Shown: positions 12,972-25,147, numbered from the stretch's first letter. The stretch is DNA of 64,000 nt from Paragyromitra xinjiangensis (GCA_038503065.1 JBCAMK010000022.1:1207119-1271118), one strand, 5' to 3'. Notes: generated by a model from the sequence alone, not told the origin. A program made the numbers and translations.

Positions 12972-14806
12972 TCACCCTTTTCTTCTCCCATGATCATTTT
13001 CCCACCGATCCAACCTCCTATTAACAGCCCCCGTCAAAACTTTCAAGATCCACTCCCCCGTCAGCGCCTCTCCATCCTCCCCTTCCTCTGTACTCCTCTT
13101 TTCCCTCTGTTGATCACTAATATACGGTGTATAATCCACCATATCCCGAATCCCATATATCTCCGCCAACGCATCATCCAAATCCTCCAGCGCCTCCCTC
13201 GCGCCCTCCTCATCTCCAATCTGGAAGAACTGAATACCAACCTGAGACAACGGTGCATTCAACGCGTCAAGCCTCCGTGCCGCATCAACAATCACACTCT
13301 CAGGATCATCCGTCGGTTCGCCATCGGTCAGGACAATGATATTAAGCGGTTTTGGATACTGCACAGCTCTAAACCCAGGACCCATAGGCGATGCCGGCGG
13401 TGAGTTGAGGGTTGTACGGGCGATGGCGTAGGAGTCTAGGTAGTCTCTCAGTATCCGGTCTAGGCAAGCAGCAATTGGGGTAATCCCAGCCGGTCGGACA
13501 AGGTCGAAGAGTCGTCGTACTTCCGCCGCGGAACGGATGTTCCTTGCGTCGTGGTGTGTGGAGTTTAAAAAATGGATGTCGATTCCGTCGCTGTCGTATT
13601 TGGTTGCGATAGTAGCGATTGTTTCTAGTGCTGCACGAGTGTCAGTCCACCGGGTGAAGGCGTCCATGCTAGCTGAGTCGTCGATTACGAATACGGTGTC
13701 GAAGGTGCGCAGGAATTCGTATTGGTTTTCTCTTAGTGATCCTCTCTTACGGCGGAATACGCTGAGTTGTTTTGTAGGGGTTGTAGGGGTTGTAGGTACC
13801 GTAGGGATTGCTTCCTGGCCGCTGAAGGACTTTCCAGAGTTCGTTCGGTGGTATGTAGGGATTGCTTCTTGACCGCTGAAGGACTTTCCAGAGTCTGTTC
13901 GGTGGGGTCTAGGAGGCTGGTATATGCTATCGCTGCTTCCGATTTCCACAGGCTCTGGCTCGGAGCTCAGTTCTGCGCGACCAACACGGGGGTCGAAGTT
14001 GGAGCGATATCGGTGGAGTAAGGAGTCCTGTTCCGGTGTGTTAATGGCGATTTTGGATACTGCATAGGCGATGTACTCTTCGCCCTGGCCAAACACAGAG
14101 GGGTATTCCAGGGGATATGGCGGTGGTGCGTTTCCGGAGAAGTTGGGGGTTGAGGGGTGTGTATTTGAACGGCGGGCTTGCTCGAGGGGGGACGGCGTTG
14201 GGGGAGTCGCTGTAATCAATGGAGTACTCGGTGCTATATAATGTTAATATAGCTATTCAATAAGTGTCAAACGCGGTGAGACTTACTACTCCCACCGGTA
14301 TCCCGTCTACTCCGATGACCTGAAATTACAATTCCCATGGACGAGCCCGATGGCGGCGAACCCGACATTCGGTTCATATTCACGGCAGACGCGGAAATCG
14401 GGATCGGTGCCGACGGCGGCGCAACCACTTCCACCGGACTCGGCAATTCCGCTGGTAGTTCAGGCGGTATCTCCGACCGGCGCTTTTTCGACCGCGACGA
14501 GTGTTTTCGCACAGGAGCGTCCGCGGTATCAGCCCGAGACCTATGTCTCCGTGGAGCCCCAGTGGTATCGGATCGGGACCTGTGGCGAGATGAACGGTGC
14601 CGTTCTTGGGGGGGCGCCGGGTCGGATTGTGATAGGAAGGAAATGCGGGGATCTGCGGAGATTGAGATAGGTCGGTTCCCACCGGTCGGTGAGACGTCGT
14701 AGTTCTTCTGGGTCCGGTGGAGAGGATGGTGACGGTGAGGGGATCGGGGTTCTTCTTCAGCGCTACCGCCGCCGATGAAGGAGAGGCGACGAAGGATGCT
14801 GCTCAT
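12972..14806 (-). CDS. von Willebrand factor A domain protein with Ser/Pro-rich N-terminus
   Basis: Two exons, 14287-14806 and 12972-14233, joined by a 53-bp intron with a GTAAGT donor and a TATATAG acceptor that keeps frame (phase 1); 593 residues. The first half is basic, Ser/Arg/Pro-rich and probably disordered. A vWA domain starts around residue 350: VFVIDDSASM gives the DxSxS part of the metal-ion-dependent adhesion site, GITPIAACLDRIL carries its Thr, and VLTDGEPTDD its distal Asp, so all metal ligands are present. Intracellular fungal proteins of this layout are common, but their role is unclear; the domain normally mediates protein contacts. Just before the vWA domain an 18-residue unit (H-R-T-D/N-S-G-K-S-F-S-G-Q-E-A-I-P-T) is repeated twice in tandem. 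Assignment of the domain is firm; biological function is unknown. Confidence 0.9.
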
Positions 14807-16936
14807 GAGGGTTACGAGGGGGGTATTTTGTTATAGGTTTATTTATTGATATGCTCTTCCAGGCAGACGTAGAGGCGCAGCACTTGGTGAAGATCGGTGT
14901 CACTATAGCTATGTCTTGGTGTCTAGATACTTGATGTGATATAGTTGTCGGAGATGGTGGAGGGGGAGGGCGGGGATTTATTATATAGTTACACTTTGTC
15001 TTCGTCTTTCTCCGCATGCGCCGCTGTATCACATTGCAGTATTCAGGGCGATAATAAAACAGATTGTTAATTACAAGCAAAGGTGTGGACAGTGGGGTAA
15101 TTGGTGATTGGGCTATGTTTACTCTCCAATTCTAATAATCTACCCATCGAGGTTAGAAGTGCGGAAAGAAAGACGGGATTGGGGAAAGCCGACTCTTCTA
15201 TTTCGAGACCCTCCCCCTCAAGGCTGATTCACGTCAGACAGCAAATAAACCCTCAAGCCGGTCTTCTAGAACACATTTTGGAATACTCTACACGCATTTC
15301 AGGCAGCGATCGCAAAATGTGACACTGCCCTCCCTCCATACGATAAACACCAAAGGCTGAACTTCCTCCACGTTTCACCTATCCATCGTCGGACTCCTCA
15401 GCGTTGACAGAAACTCGAGAATGGATCTCGGGACCCGATCTCGGCCGGTGGAAACGAAACACCTGGCCTTGTGACTCTTCCCCAAGAGAACCCTTCTGGA
15501 ATCTCGGATTCCGGATATCGGCGACAGAAGTTTATCCATTTATGCAGAGTATGACGAGTGCCAATGCTCGCTTTCCTGGGCTCTGATCGATTGGTTACTG
15601 GGATTGTGCATGCACCTGCCATAATCGTATCGTTGCTTACCGAAGATATCCAATGCAGGTACTAACTTACGTCAGGAGGATTTTCTGAAGCTCCCGAGAT
15701 TTGTGGGAACGAATCGGAGGTAGAGGTTTACGGCTTCGAGTGTATGGCCCTGTGGCATAGTGCTGGGGCGTCGGCCGCGGGTTAGGGCGGGAAATTGGAA
15801 TATCCAACCCACAAAACGAGGCTGTTACTCAAATGTTCCTGTGGCGAGAGTAGTGTTAGGCTGATTGTGATCCCAGGTGAAGGCGCAGTACCTAGACTTA
15901 CGAGAGTGCTACCATATATCTCCCGAGTTCTTGCTCTTCGTGCCGGCGGGGTATCTTTCGCCCTCCAAGATTCGTTCACCTTGAAAACACTGACCACGCG
16001 TTAGGTTCTAGGCCAAATTTTACTTTTCCAAGCAGTCGGAACAAATTTGTGTATGGAATTCCTGTCGTACTTAAACTTAAACTGAGAAGCCGAACTGCAG
16101 GTGATCAAGAGGCTGGAAAACGCAATAACTGTGTGAGCTTTAAGTCTATATGGGATCCAGTCATAAGTGGTCTGATATTGTACTGTGGTGCCGACCCTTA
16201 AGTGTATGCTAATCTGCATGTCAACTACAGCCATTGCAACGTTGGACAGCATCTTATCTCTCGATTCGTGAACAATTTCCATTTGCCCTTGTTGCTGGTT
16301 TTAGGCTATCGATTATTATTAGGGATCATTCGTGACCATAGCTCTGGTTCAATCAGGGTTTCTCCAGACCTAGGCAAAGAACTACTTTCAAGGTTAACGA
16401 TATTAGCTAATGTTAGGGGTATTTAATTGAATCCCACACTACTTCTCTGGGCCTCGAACTCACTAGTATGGAATAAAGTGCTATGAACGGTATGCTGCTG
16501 AGTTCAATAACCAGAACGGCGCAGTTATCGTGCCGGTATAGGGAACCGAGACCATGTACCAAGTAGCTTTATGGAGCAACGTTATCACACATGAGACAAT
16601 GATCATTGACATTGCTTTCTTTAATTCTATCTTGACTTCCTTTGGTGACGGTGATAACAAAGAGCTCCTAATAAAATCTAGCGTAAGAACCCGTATGCAG
16701 GAGAAAGTGACATACATTGGGCTCAAATATCTCAATTTCCCGGGGATACCACAGAATCATCTAGTTCATGTCTCAATGCCCTCTATCATCTTATTGTCCT
16801 GCCACTATCAATGAAATGCTATTGGTGAAGAACAACCCTAACCCTCAGCCTTCCGACCCCTGATAATAATTTCAACCCATGAAGCTCCCTTGTTAACTCT
16901 CACCATTCGCAAACCACAGCTCCAACAGCATTCGCA
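14807..16936. other. intergenic between divergent genes
   Basis: Separates the minus-strand vWA gene from the plus-strand EBP gene and should hold both promoters. A purine-rich stretch lies at about 14950-14975. Frames of 60-90 codons occur on both strands (for example 15398-15622 and 16001-16282) but show neither motifs nor splice continuity. Confidence 0.5.
16834..16845 (+). promoter_or_regulatory. telobox-like AACCCTAACCCT upstream of the EBP gene
   Basis: Two telomere-type repeats lie about 90 bp before the EBP start codon. TTAGGG-binding factors such as Tbf1 use such sites in fungal promoters. The sequence occurs five times in this window, always in the same orientation (AACCCTAACCC on the plus strand). 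A regulatory role is inferred. Confidence 0.4.
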
Positions 16937-17919
16937 ATGGACACCTCGTCAGCTCCCCCGCCCGTGAGAATACTAGATCTCATCGACACGGTCACAATTG
17001 GCTCCTTCTTCCTCGTGCTTGTCCTCTTATTCCTCGCCTACGCCCTCTCCGTATTCGTGCTTCCACAGCGTACAACCACCACCAAAACCCGCGTCATATT
17101 TATCTGGCATCTCTTCGACTCCCTGATCCATTTTGTCTTTGAGGGCTCATTCCTATACTATTCGTTTTTTGCATCGAAGTCCACATCGCTACGGGGGCCA
17201 AGCCAACACGTGTTATGGGGTGACAGCGCGACCGTGTACGGTGCGGCATACTCTGATGCGCCACTGGCAAAACTGTGGCAGGAGTACGCTAAAGCGGATT
17301 TCAGATGGGGACAGTCGGATATCTGTGTGGTTACGTTGGAGATTTTGACGGTTTTTGTGGGTGGTCCGTTGGCGTTGTGGATTTGCGACTTGATCAGGAA
17401 GGAGGATGATCGGAGGTGGTTTTGGATCGTGGTTTTGGCGACGGGGGAGTTGTATGGTGGTAAGTATATCGTTTCGTTGTTGGGATGAGTGCTTTTTTTG
17501 GTTGGGCCTTGGAGGGGTTTGGGGATTGGATTGACTGATTGCGTGTAGGATATATGACGTTTATGCCTGAGTGGATTACGGGAAGTCAGAATCTCGAGAC
17601 TAGTAACTTCATGTATAAGTAAGTAGAGTTTTCCGTCCCATCTCCTTCGCTATCAACTAACACTCCGATTAGATGGGTTTACCTATTCTTCTTCAACACC
17701 CTGTGGGTGTGGATCCCCGTTTGGCTGCTTTACGAAGCATACAACACGTTTCTCCCAGCCCTCAAACTCCAATCCATGGTTGGCAAGATCTCCGCAACGG
17801 CGAACGCTTTGGGTAGTGCAACTTTTGATGACGAGGGCTCGGAGGAAGCGGAATCGGATATTGATGAAGGAGAAGGTGTCTCTGTTGCTGATGTTTTGGA
17901 AGGGAAGAAAGTTCGGTAG
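16937..17919 (+). CDS. EBP/EXPERA family protein (sterol delta8-delta7 isomerase-like)
   Basis: Three exons, 16937-17459, 17549-17618 and 17673-17919, with GTAAGT donors and a CTAAC branch site in intron 2; 279 residues. Emopamil-binding proteins shift the C8-C9 double bond of sterols to C7-C8 in the ER membrane. All catalytic-site residues known from human EBP have counterparts: His65 and Glu69 (IHFVFEG), Glu135 and Thr138 (TLEILTVFVGGPL), Asn206 and Trp209 (FNTLWVW). Hydrophobic segments around 20-42, 55-78, 128-150, 160-175 and 199-222 fit a multi-span membrane protein. The acidic tail ends in KKVR, which could act as a dilysine-type ER retrieval signal (KKxx). Many fungi use the unrelated ERG2 for this step, so this copy may act on other sterols or be a binding protein. 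The gene looks intact. Confidence 0.88.
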
Positions 17920-18551
17920 TGGGCTAGTGTCGGTTTGATTTGGGTTTGATCTTGGCATGAGCGCAGATGGAACGGGATGTTAAGGGAATGAATACTAGAA
18001 AGAGGGGGCTCTTTGTGTAGGAGACTTGGCGTTGTGGTTAATACCAATGAGTATTTGGAAATAACGAAATGCATAATTCAATGTGGATTACCTTAACCGA
18101 CTTACTGGTGGTGAAAGCAGTGAATTATCAAGTTACCTACGTTCTATACTTCCGGGCTAAGTTTCTACTAGCAAGACTGGATACTATAATATGATAGATA
18201 TTCCATACACGCATAGATTGGATACTAATAATCTCTGGGAAAAACAAAGCAGACTTCAGCCTACCAGGTAGTGGTCAATTAAAATACAGAAATTCCAGAG
18301 AAATAGACTTCTAACAACTACACTCCGATAATCTCAAGACTTCAGAGTCAGAAATAAGCGTAAGAAGGGCTTCACTATCAAGACATCACGTGTCTTCGGA
18401 GTAGGTCTTGCTTCAAGATTAGATAAAAAGGTCGCGTTTGCACTCAAATTTTGAACTAGATGAAAGTGGGAGAGGATGAAGCGGAATTATGATATGATTT
18501 AATAAAGGAAAAATTTCATAGAAGATAAATAACAACCCCAATAACTTTGCT
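17920..18551. other. intergenic between convergent genes
   Basis: Holds the 3' flanks of the EBP gene and of the broken Smr gene. AT-rich with no frame worth reporting. Confidence 0.5.
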
Positions 18552-19776
18552 TCAGCTATATCCACCATCCTCCAGATCCCTACGAACATGGTCTACCTCC
18601 GAAATCCCCGAATCACGTCCCTTCAGCGTTCTTTCCATAGTATTAGCAAGCACTGCTTCGTCTAACATATCCAAATTTATGACTATATGCCCCAACTCGC
18701 TCCCACGTGTCGCAAGCCAAGGTCATCACATAGCCTCTGAATGGCATACCCTAGCCGCGGTACGCCATTGACGCTATAAATCCCTTTCCCTACAGTAGCA
18801 ACTACCTTATCACCATGCTAGATTACCTTGGTCCGCCGGACCTTGTCGAGATAATGAAGCATGTAGTTTTCCGCCTCCCACATGTGCAGGTGATGCAGAT
18901 CAACTTTGTGCCACGGGAGGCCGCAGTTGCTGAAGCGGAAAATCTTAGCTGCTGCCTGGGCATTATAGTATTTCCAAGCAGCGTGATCAGAGTGGTTGAA
19001 AGCCACTACGATGCGGTTTGAAGTCAATCGGGTATGCACCGCCCCATGGATCAAAAGGGTCGAGTTGAAATGTCGGCCCACTTACTTGCACGTAACCGCT
19101 CGCATTCCTGGTAATGCTCTTGCGGAATATTTCTTCGCGGGGGATTAGTGACATCTGGGTCTGTGCTCGGCGTGGCTATATCGCTAGCTAAATTCAGGCA
19201 TCCCTTCTCAATGCTTGTTTCTTCCACTTGCTTGTAATTATCCTTGCTCTCTTTCCTTCTCTTTCTCTCCCTCTCGTCCAATTCACTCACCGCCCTCTTT
19301 CTACTTTGTGTTAAAAATTCTTCGGATACCCAGTTGGAGACCTTCTGTTTTAGTTTCTGGACTTTTTCAACAGCGCCAATTTTAAGCCTTGAAAGACTTT
19401 TTCCATTGTCATATCTTTGGGTCCCTCTTATATCTGCTGGTGGATCAATGACATCGTGATCTGGATGCTTAAGAAAGAAGTTGCTATCCACCTCTTCGTA
19501 CGCGTAAGCTTTGCGAGCTCTCATCATCCTTTCCGGGGACGGGGCACGGCTCCTGGTGAAGCGAAATGAGGTGTCAGTCTCAGGCGTCCCGTCCAGCGGT
19601 ACCATACTTGAAGCCTCTCCATTGTAGTCTATCCGTGTGGAGCCGAATACCGAGTATGTTTGTTTGTATGATACGAGCGGTGTGTTGCATCTATGTTTCG
19701 TCGGATGGGTTTCTGCATTCTGACAGAATACAGTTATCCAATTCTCATCCAGGAAACGGCAGACTTTAGAGTTCAT
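18552..19776 (-). pseudogene. DUF1771/Smr domain protein, broken
   Basis: Smr domains are small nucleic-acid-binding or nuclease modules, often preceded by DUF1771. The N-terminal 230 residues (from 19776) are a charged, probably disordered region with an RKRAVSELDERERKRRKE basic helix. After QECERLRA a GTAAGT donor and a CGTAG acceptor lead in frame to FNHSDHAAWKYYNAQAAAKI and KVDLHHLHMWEAENYMLHYL, which match the end of DUF1771 and the Smr HGLH-type motif (here LHHLHM). Immediately downstream the same frame has a TAG, then continues with VVATVGKGIYSVNGVPRLG, the conserved GKG-HS-NG segment. A one-base shift near a GGGG run is needed to reach the terminal GHIVINL strand, which runs open to 18552. 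The nonsense codon and frame shift, both inside the most conserved part, argue for a pseudogene; sequencing error is possible for the second. Confidence 0.75.
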
Positions 19777-20886
19777 TTTTGCGCCTTGTGCGGTGGATAC
19801 CCGAGAGTGGGGATTTTTGTGGGTCGATTATAAGAACTAACCGCAAGATCCGCTCTCACGGATTTTAGGTCTTTCGTCTCAAGTGTAGGGGATAAGACAC
19901 TGTCCGAGGAGAGTTAGCAATTTTAAGATACAGACCCTCTGTGAGCTTTTCGATGGGCTGAGGTTATCGGTTGCCGAATAATTGTTGATAGAGGTTAGTG
20001 TGGTGGTGTAGTGGGATTGGGCGCCCTTTTGGAACAGGTTTCAACCCGATTAAGCCGATCTACTAGAACGAAACAGCCCTCGTCACAATAAATCACTCGG
20101 ACGGAAATGACTGCGTGTTGTGCGTGGCGTTAGTGTCGGGGGCTTGCTTTTGCTTATGAATAACAATGGGAGACTACCTCAACCCACTCAAAGGGTGCTA
20201 AACCAAGGTAAAAACATGTATCTACGGCAAAAAAAATGGTTGAGTGGTTAATACTTGTTCATTTCGCCACCGGGGCCGGGGGGAGCATTATTTCCTTATT
20301 TATTTGCTTGTTTACAAGAGGATTGGACGCCTGAGATTCCATACCGAGAACAGCTTACATATGTATTTCAACTGGCGGCGACAGCGGCAAAGCGGATACA
20401 TGTAGTCCCAGAGATCAGGTAAGAAATATTCGCCTCCAGCCGTCTGCATAATTATAACCACGCGCCATTTGGTATCAAATCAAATGGAGATAACCTCATA
20501 ATCTCCACATTCCTGCAAACGAAGATTTAACGAAAGATGGCATCTTGCATGCGAGACATGTAAGCCCCATCGTCTCACCTTACCAGCAGCCTAAAGTCAA
20601 GTTTTTTCTTAATCCAAAATCCCATCCACTAACCTTTCATGATAAAGACTCAGTATAAAGACACGCATAAGATAATTCACCTGCAGCGCTTTCGCTAACC
20701 GGATGAGTTCCAAACACTACGGCGAAAGACAAGGCTCCCAAGCTCAATCTACTCTACGCAAAGCTACTCCTCCCTGCATAAAACGACGCCAGACCCAATA
20801 CTTTCGGCTTAATCCGATTCTAGAAGTGAGTTTTGGATACCATTGAGGTTCTATACTGTAGCTAATAGTCCTATCGACGAAAGGAA
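19777..20886. other. intergenic between divergent genes
   Basis: Likely promoter region for the coiled-coil gene on the right and the former Smr gene on the left. It contains one TACATGTA (20397-20404) and a C/G-rich patch near 20270. No supported gene. Confidence 0.5.
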
Positions 20887-22736
20887 ATGCCACCAAAATC
20901 ACTCCCAAAAACCACTTCCCCTCGTACCGATATCGGTATATTTTTGCAGAAACTTGGGAAATCGACATCCGAGATCCAGCAGATCCTGACCGAGTACCCG
21001 AACTACGAGGAGAGAATTTTGGATCAAGAAAAGGCCCAAGCACGGCAGAAGGAGTTAGTGGAAGCCCTGGAAGCAAAGGAGGCTCAGATCAAAGAGCTGG
21101 AAGCGGCAGTGGCTGTCTTTGAAGGCGTACACATGAATAGTTCAAAAGTCTTAAAGGAGGAGAATACTAAGCTTAGCGAGCGTATCAGCGAGACCGAAGG
21201 ACGACTTGCAGAGGCGGAAGAGCGATCGAAGGCCTCTCGCCAGGTCTTCGTTAGGGAGTTTGAGAAATTGATAAAAGACAAGAACCATGAATTAGAACAA
21301 ACCCACCAAAACCATGCGGCTATCTTGGAGAAACAAAAGAGTCATTTTGAGAAGCAGCAATCGGAGATTATCGAAAAGGGTCTTGTACAGCTAAATAAGG
21401 TCTCCAAGGAGATGCAGCAACAAAGCGTAGAATTGGAGAAACTGGATTTGATGAATGATGGTTTGAAAAAGAAGCTTGCACAATCAAATTGTAAGCTCAA
21501 AGAGATCCAACAAGAATTGTTCAACGTCCCAGATGATACATTGTAAGAAGACCTTTCGTCTCTACTCGTTGAGCGCTATTAACTATGATTGCATAGTGAG
21601 AAGGAATGGAAAGACTTGGCAAAAGACTCTCATTCGTTCTGCAAAGCCAGGTTCACGAACCTTCCGGAAGGTTCAACAGTGGTAAGTATGCCAGCTAATC
21701 CCAAACCGCACCGGTTTCTCCACTAACCGTGGCCTATTGGTATTAGGAACAAGTCGCGCTCCAACAACAAGATATCAAGGAGAAACTTCTGCGGGCCGGC
21801 TTTACCGACAGGATCCCGTTCTTCATTCCAACCGGAAATATTGAAGCTTCCAAGCTTATTCGTCTCGCTGGCGTCGAACATATTATCTCGGAGAGTATTT
21901 GCAAGAACATTTTCCAGTTTGTCGTTCTGCACAACTGTCCAAGTGCTACCAGTATTTTTGAGACCATATCTGAACAACTGTATCGTGAAAGCCCTTGGAA
22001 AGAAGCTATATGGCGGACATCAACTGTCAGCACTCTGACTGGACATAGTAACGTTGATTTAAAGATTCGCCAAATGGTCAAGGAGATCTTTGAGTTGACT
22101 GATCCGCTTATCCGGGAGGATGATCGGGAAATCGTGAAAACAGAGCTCACAGGATTGTTCAGGCGTGCCTTCGAGATCTGGTTGCCGGCACAAAAGAATA
22201 GCTCTAGGATTTTCGCAACGACAAAGTTTACCGAAAATTCTCCCCAAGCTTGGGAGTCCCACCCAGAGCAAGATGAGTTTTTCGGATCTCCCGAGGACGA
22301 GTTAGCAGACATTGACTCGCAAAGGAAGATTCTCTGCCTTTTCCCAAGAGTTTATCGAGAGAAATCACTCACGACCGACAGGGGCGTTGGTCCGGAAGAC
22401 GAAGGCTATACCTATTTCCCTGGAACAGCACTATATGCCGATGCCGGAGCCTATATTGTTGGACAGAGGGAGCATCGGGAATTCCAAAAGCTCATGGAAG
22501 AGCTTTCGAAAAAAGCACAGGTGGTTTCCGCCGACCCCGCGAGGATGAGCAGCAGACGTAGCCGGAGGCCCAGTGTCAGCAAAGCACAGCTATCGCTGCC
22601 TCCACTGTATCCCCAGACATTTAGTGAGCGTATCAAGAAATCTCAAGTCTCCCATGGCGAGACGTCGAGCTTGGAGGTAGTCCCACGTCCCACCGAGAAA
22701 TCCTCCTTGGCGGTCCTCAAAATCGCTCCAAAGTAG
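20887..22736 (+). CDS. coiled-coil protein of unknown function
   Basis: Three exons, 20887-21542, 21597-21681 and 21747-22736, give an uninterrupted 576-residue protein. Both introns are short (54 and 65 bp) with GTAAGA/GTAAGT donors, and phases match exactly. Residues about 45-240 form a long Glu/Lys/Gln-rich heptad-like coiled coil starting near ERILDQEKAQARQKELVEAL. The C-terminal 330 residues are not low complexity: they contain hydrophobic helices (DRIPFFIPTGNIEASKLIRL, VFQFVVLHN-like, IRQMVKEIFELTDPLI) and a basic Ser/Arg patch (MSSRRSRRPSVSK) near the end. There is no signal peptide and no membrane segment. Similar architectures occur in lineage-restricted fungal proteins; I do not recognise a named family. 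It may act as a scaffold, but that is a guess from the coiled coil only. Confidence 0.8.
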
Positions 22737-24375
22737 ATGGGCTACCTTGCGTCAGACTATTACTTAGTTCAATTTTTCTTGCACTTTATTTTCTCAGATT
22801 GCTATATATTTCATTTCTTCCAGACTTCAATTCTTCACGGAGCTAGGAGCTATTTCCTAGTTTTAATGCGAGTATTTATAGGCAAGGTAGCGAGTCGGAA
22901 TGGTGGTTGGATTGGTGTTTGCATCATTGTTCGCAACTACAATTGGTGATATGTTTGTAGGAAGTTTTATAAGAAACTGAAAAATCCGATCCAGAGCTGG
23001 TGGCGCACCACGAATATAGAGTATGTTGTCCATTTTATGACTATGCTTACGATGTATTATCGATCCTTAAAAGGGACTGTTCCTCGAGTATTCTATGATA
23101 ATTTATAACAATATTGGAGAGCAAACATGTATCTACACACTACATGTATCCACAATACTCGCTGCAAGAATAAACTCCCACTAAATTCTGCCACACTAGT
23201 GTGGCGCTGGGGAACCCCAGTATGGACATCTATTCAGACCCCGACGCAATTGCAAGCACATATATACAGTAAAATATGATATCATATAGTCAGGAGTCGG
23301 CATGTGATTCGAAGGTACTACGTATTTTACAAGCGTACGGGGGGCGAAGTTGCAATGGAACGGCCAGGATGTTCAGTTATAACGATTAAGATACAAAAAA
23401 CAGTTTTTCAGTATACGTGCCCTTGCCGTTCCAAATTCACCCCCCCATACGCTTGTATATGAGAATACGAGTAGAGTCGCTCCTGGGTGTGCGATGAAAC
23501 TGGTGGTATGGCGAATTTCACCCAAAATCGAGGACAAGTCAAAAAAGAAAAGCAGAAAGATACCGATAAAACCTAAGAATAATACGGAAAATCTTCTCAA
23601 TAAAAGGATCAAGAGGATTAATTTAGTTGACTCCCCTTTCGACTTTTTCAAAGATTCATCACACCCCAGGAGCGACTCTATATTTCAATAAACCACGTTT
23701 TTGGAGTACCGGCACACGTACACAGCTGCAGCTTCTGCCTAAGTTCTAGCTTAAAATGATTAGAGGAAGCCAGAACATTGGTTTGGGCGCCTAGCTATAG
23801 GGACACAAAAACATCCCAGCTTTGTCCCCCAGGATATTAAGTTGAAACAACCCTATGAATTATTTACATTGGCTGTACCACCTTGAAACAACACAAAAAC
23901 TATGCTGTCGCGCAGTGGCCACGCTAATTTCACTATGTCTAGATCTGACTGAGAGTCTTGGACTTCAGTTCCTAGTGGATGGTGAGCCCAATAGGGATTC
24001 AATGGAATAACCGAGATAAAGTAAAGGAAATCAGGTGTGAAATGATCTGCCCGGAGAAAGCTAATGAGAGCTGCCATAGATAAGAAATTTCGTAACGATG
24101 AGTAACTTGAAGAAAGGCAGGAAGAAAACGAAAGGAGGATCCACACATGAATGGAAGACTCAGCTATCGCCAGGCTAAAGATAGAGATATAATCTACATT
24201 ACAAAACGTTTGATCGTCTGCCTGCGTAGTCGTTCTTAAGGCCGACACAAACATTCAATGTTCACAGGTGATTTTTCAATTGCCTTCTCAAACGTTATAG
24301 CTCTCTCAACACCACGCCATCTCGGGTGAGATGTCTTTTTCTTCGGCGGGTGCTAGGTCCTGCAGTATTATTCGG
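22737..24375. other. intergenic with a small transposable element
   Basis: Gene-free interval between convergent genes. It contains one TACATGTA (23141-23148) and the TA-flanked inverted-repeat element described separately. No other supported coding feature. Confidence 0.5.
23474..23678. mobile_element. MITE, Tc1/mariner-type (TA target duplication)
   Basis: A 205-bp element with terminal inverted repeats of about 24 bp, GAGTCGCTCCTGGGTGTG at the left and its near-perfect complement CACACCCCAGGAGCGACTC at the right, flanked on both sides by TA. TA duplication is the hallmark of Tc1/mariner/pogo insertions. The inside is AT-rich with no transposase, so the element is non-autonomous. The arms differ by one G and one single-base gap, suggesting moderate age. 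Confidence 0.75.
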
Positions 24376-25147
24376 TTACGTTAGAACTATGATATAAGAT
24401 ATTATATAAGGGAAGAAGGACAAGCGTACACGAGGTGAAGCGAGTGCAACACTCTCGGCAGTAATGTCGCCAGATAGAAGCCGGTGAAGCAGACTCGGGT
24501 TTTCCTAAAGAGGTGTTATTATTAACATCTGAAACGCCAGTTACGTTAAAAAAAACTGCAAAGTAGGACTTACATTTAAATACCCTCCAATGATGTAAAT
24601 ACGTTGCCGATAGTCCTCCTCGCCAGCATATGCTGCATCGATACATTCCTGTGTTACAATTACCCGTTAGCTCTACATAGCTCACCAGGCTGCAGATAAA
24701 ACAAGTTTTTGGAATACCTCTAGTTCATTGGCAATCCTAATTCTCTCCGGTGGACAAGTTTCGCAATAGCTTTTTAAGGCAAATGTGAGACACAGCCTAC
24801 CCTACATATCACAAAATAATTTAGCAACCAAAACCCAATTGACCAAGTGGAGATCATCTACCACCACTGATAGACATACCAGGAACGAGATGATACCCCC
24901 GGGGCAGAAAGCAAATGAAAGTACATACCTGCTTCCTCAAGCTTGCGTCGTTGGCTCCGTGCAGCATCTCTGCCGCAGTGCCCTTTTCCGAATTTCTAAC
25001 CTCATCACGAACAGCCATTTGCAGCGATACCAGCAAATTGAAATGCTCTTCGCCAACACCAGTAGGTCTATATCGTGGACTGCTAGATCTTTGGCTATAT
25101 GATGTTTGTTTTGGGGCGGTAAGAAAAGAGAAAAGATTATTCAACAT
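24376..25147 (-). CDS. small protein resembling the TFIIS central domain only
   Basis: Three exons, 24929-25147, 24574-24648 and 24376-24504, all phase 0 with canonical donors (GTATGT, GTAAGT) and acceptors (ACACAG, TTTAG); 140 residues. Order of motifs: AVRDEVRNSEKGTAAEML, then a helix ending in ECIDAAYAGEEDYRQRIY, then YLNENPSLLHRLLSGDITAE. This follows the transcription factor S-II central domain, in which VRdkvr opens the domain, an acidic iE-type helix and a Y-K/R-R region follow, and N..NP.LR..vLsG.i.pe closes it. TFIIS proteins normally add an N-terminal LW domain and a C-terminal zinc ribbon that inserts into RNA polymerase II; neither is here. The last exon ends with a short hydrophobic tail (VRLSFFPYIISYI). 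It could be a free-standing domain protein, or a truncated copy of a TFIIS, Bye1 or PHD-type gene. The splice fit makes a real gene likely; the domain call is moderate. Confidence 0.55.

Noticed and set aside
13061..13403. Open frames on the plus strand over the vWA gene
   Set aside because: Shadow frames of the minus-strand vWA coding sequence, which has all metal-site motifs.
16937..17919. Assignment of the EBP gene as ERG2
   Set aside because: The motifs are of the emopamil-binding family, which is unrelated in sequence to fungal ERG2.
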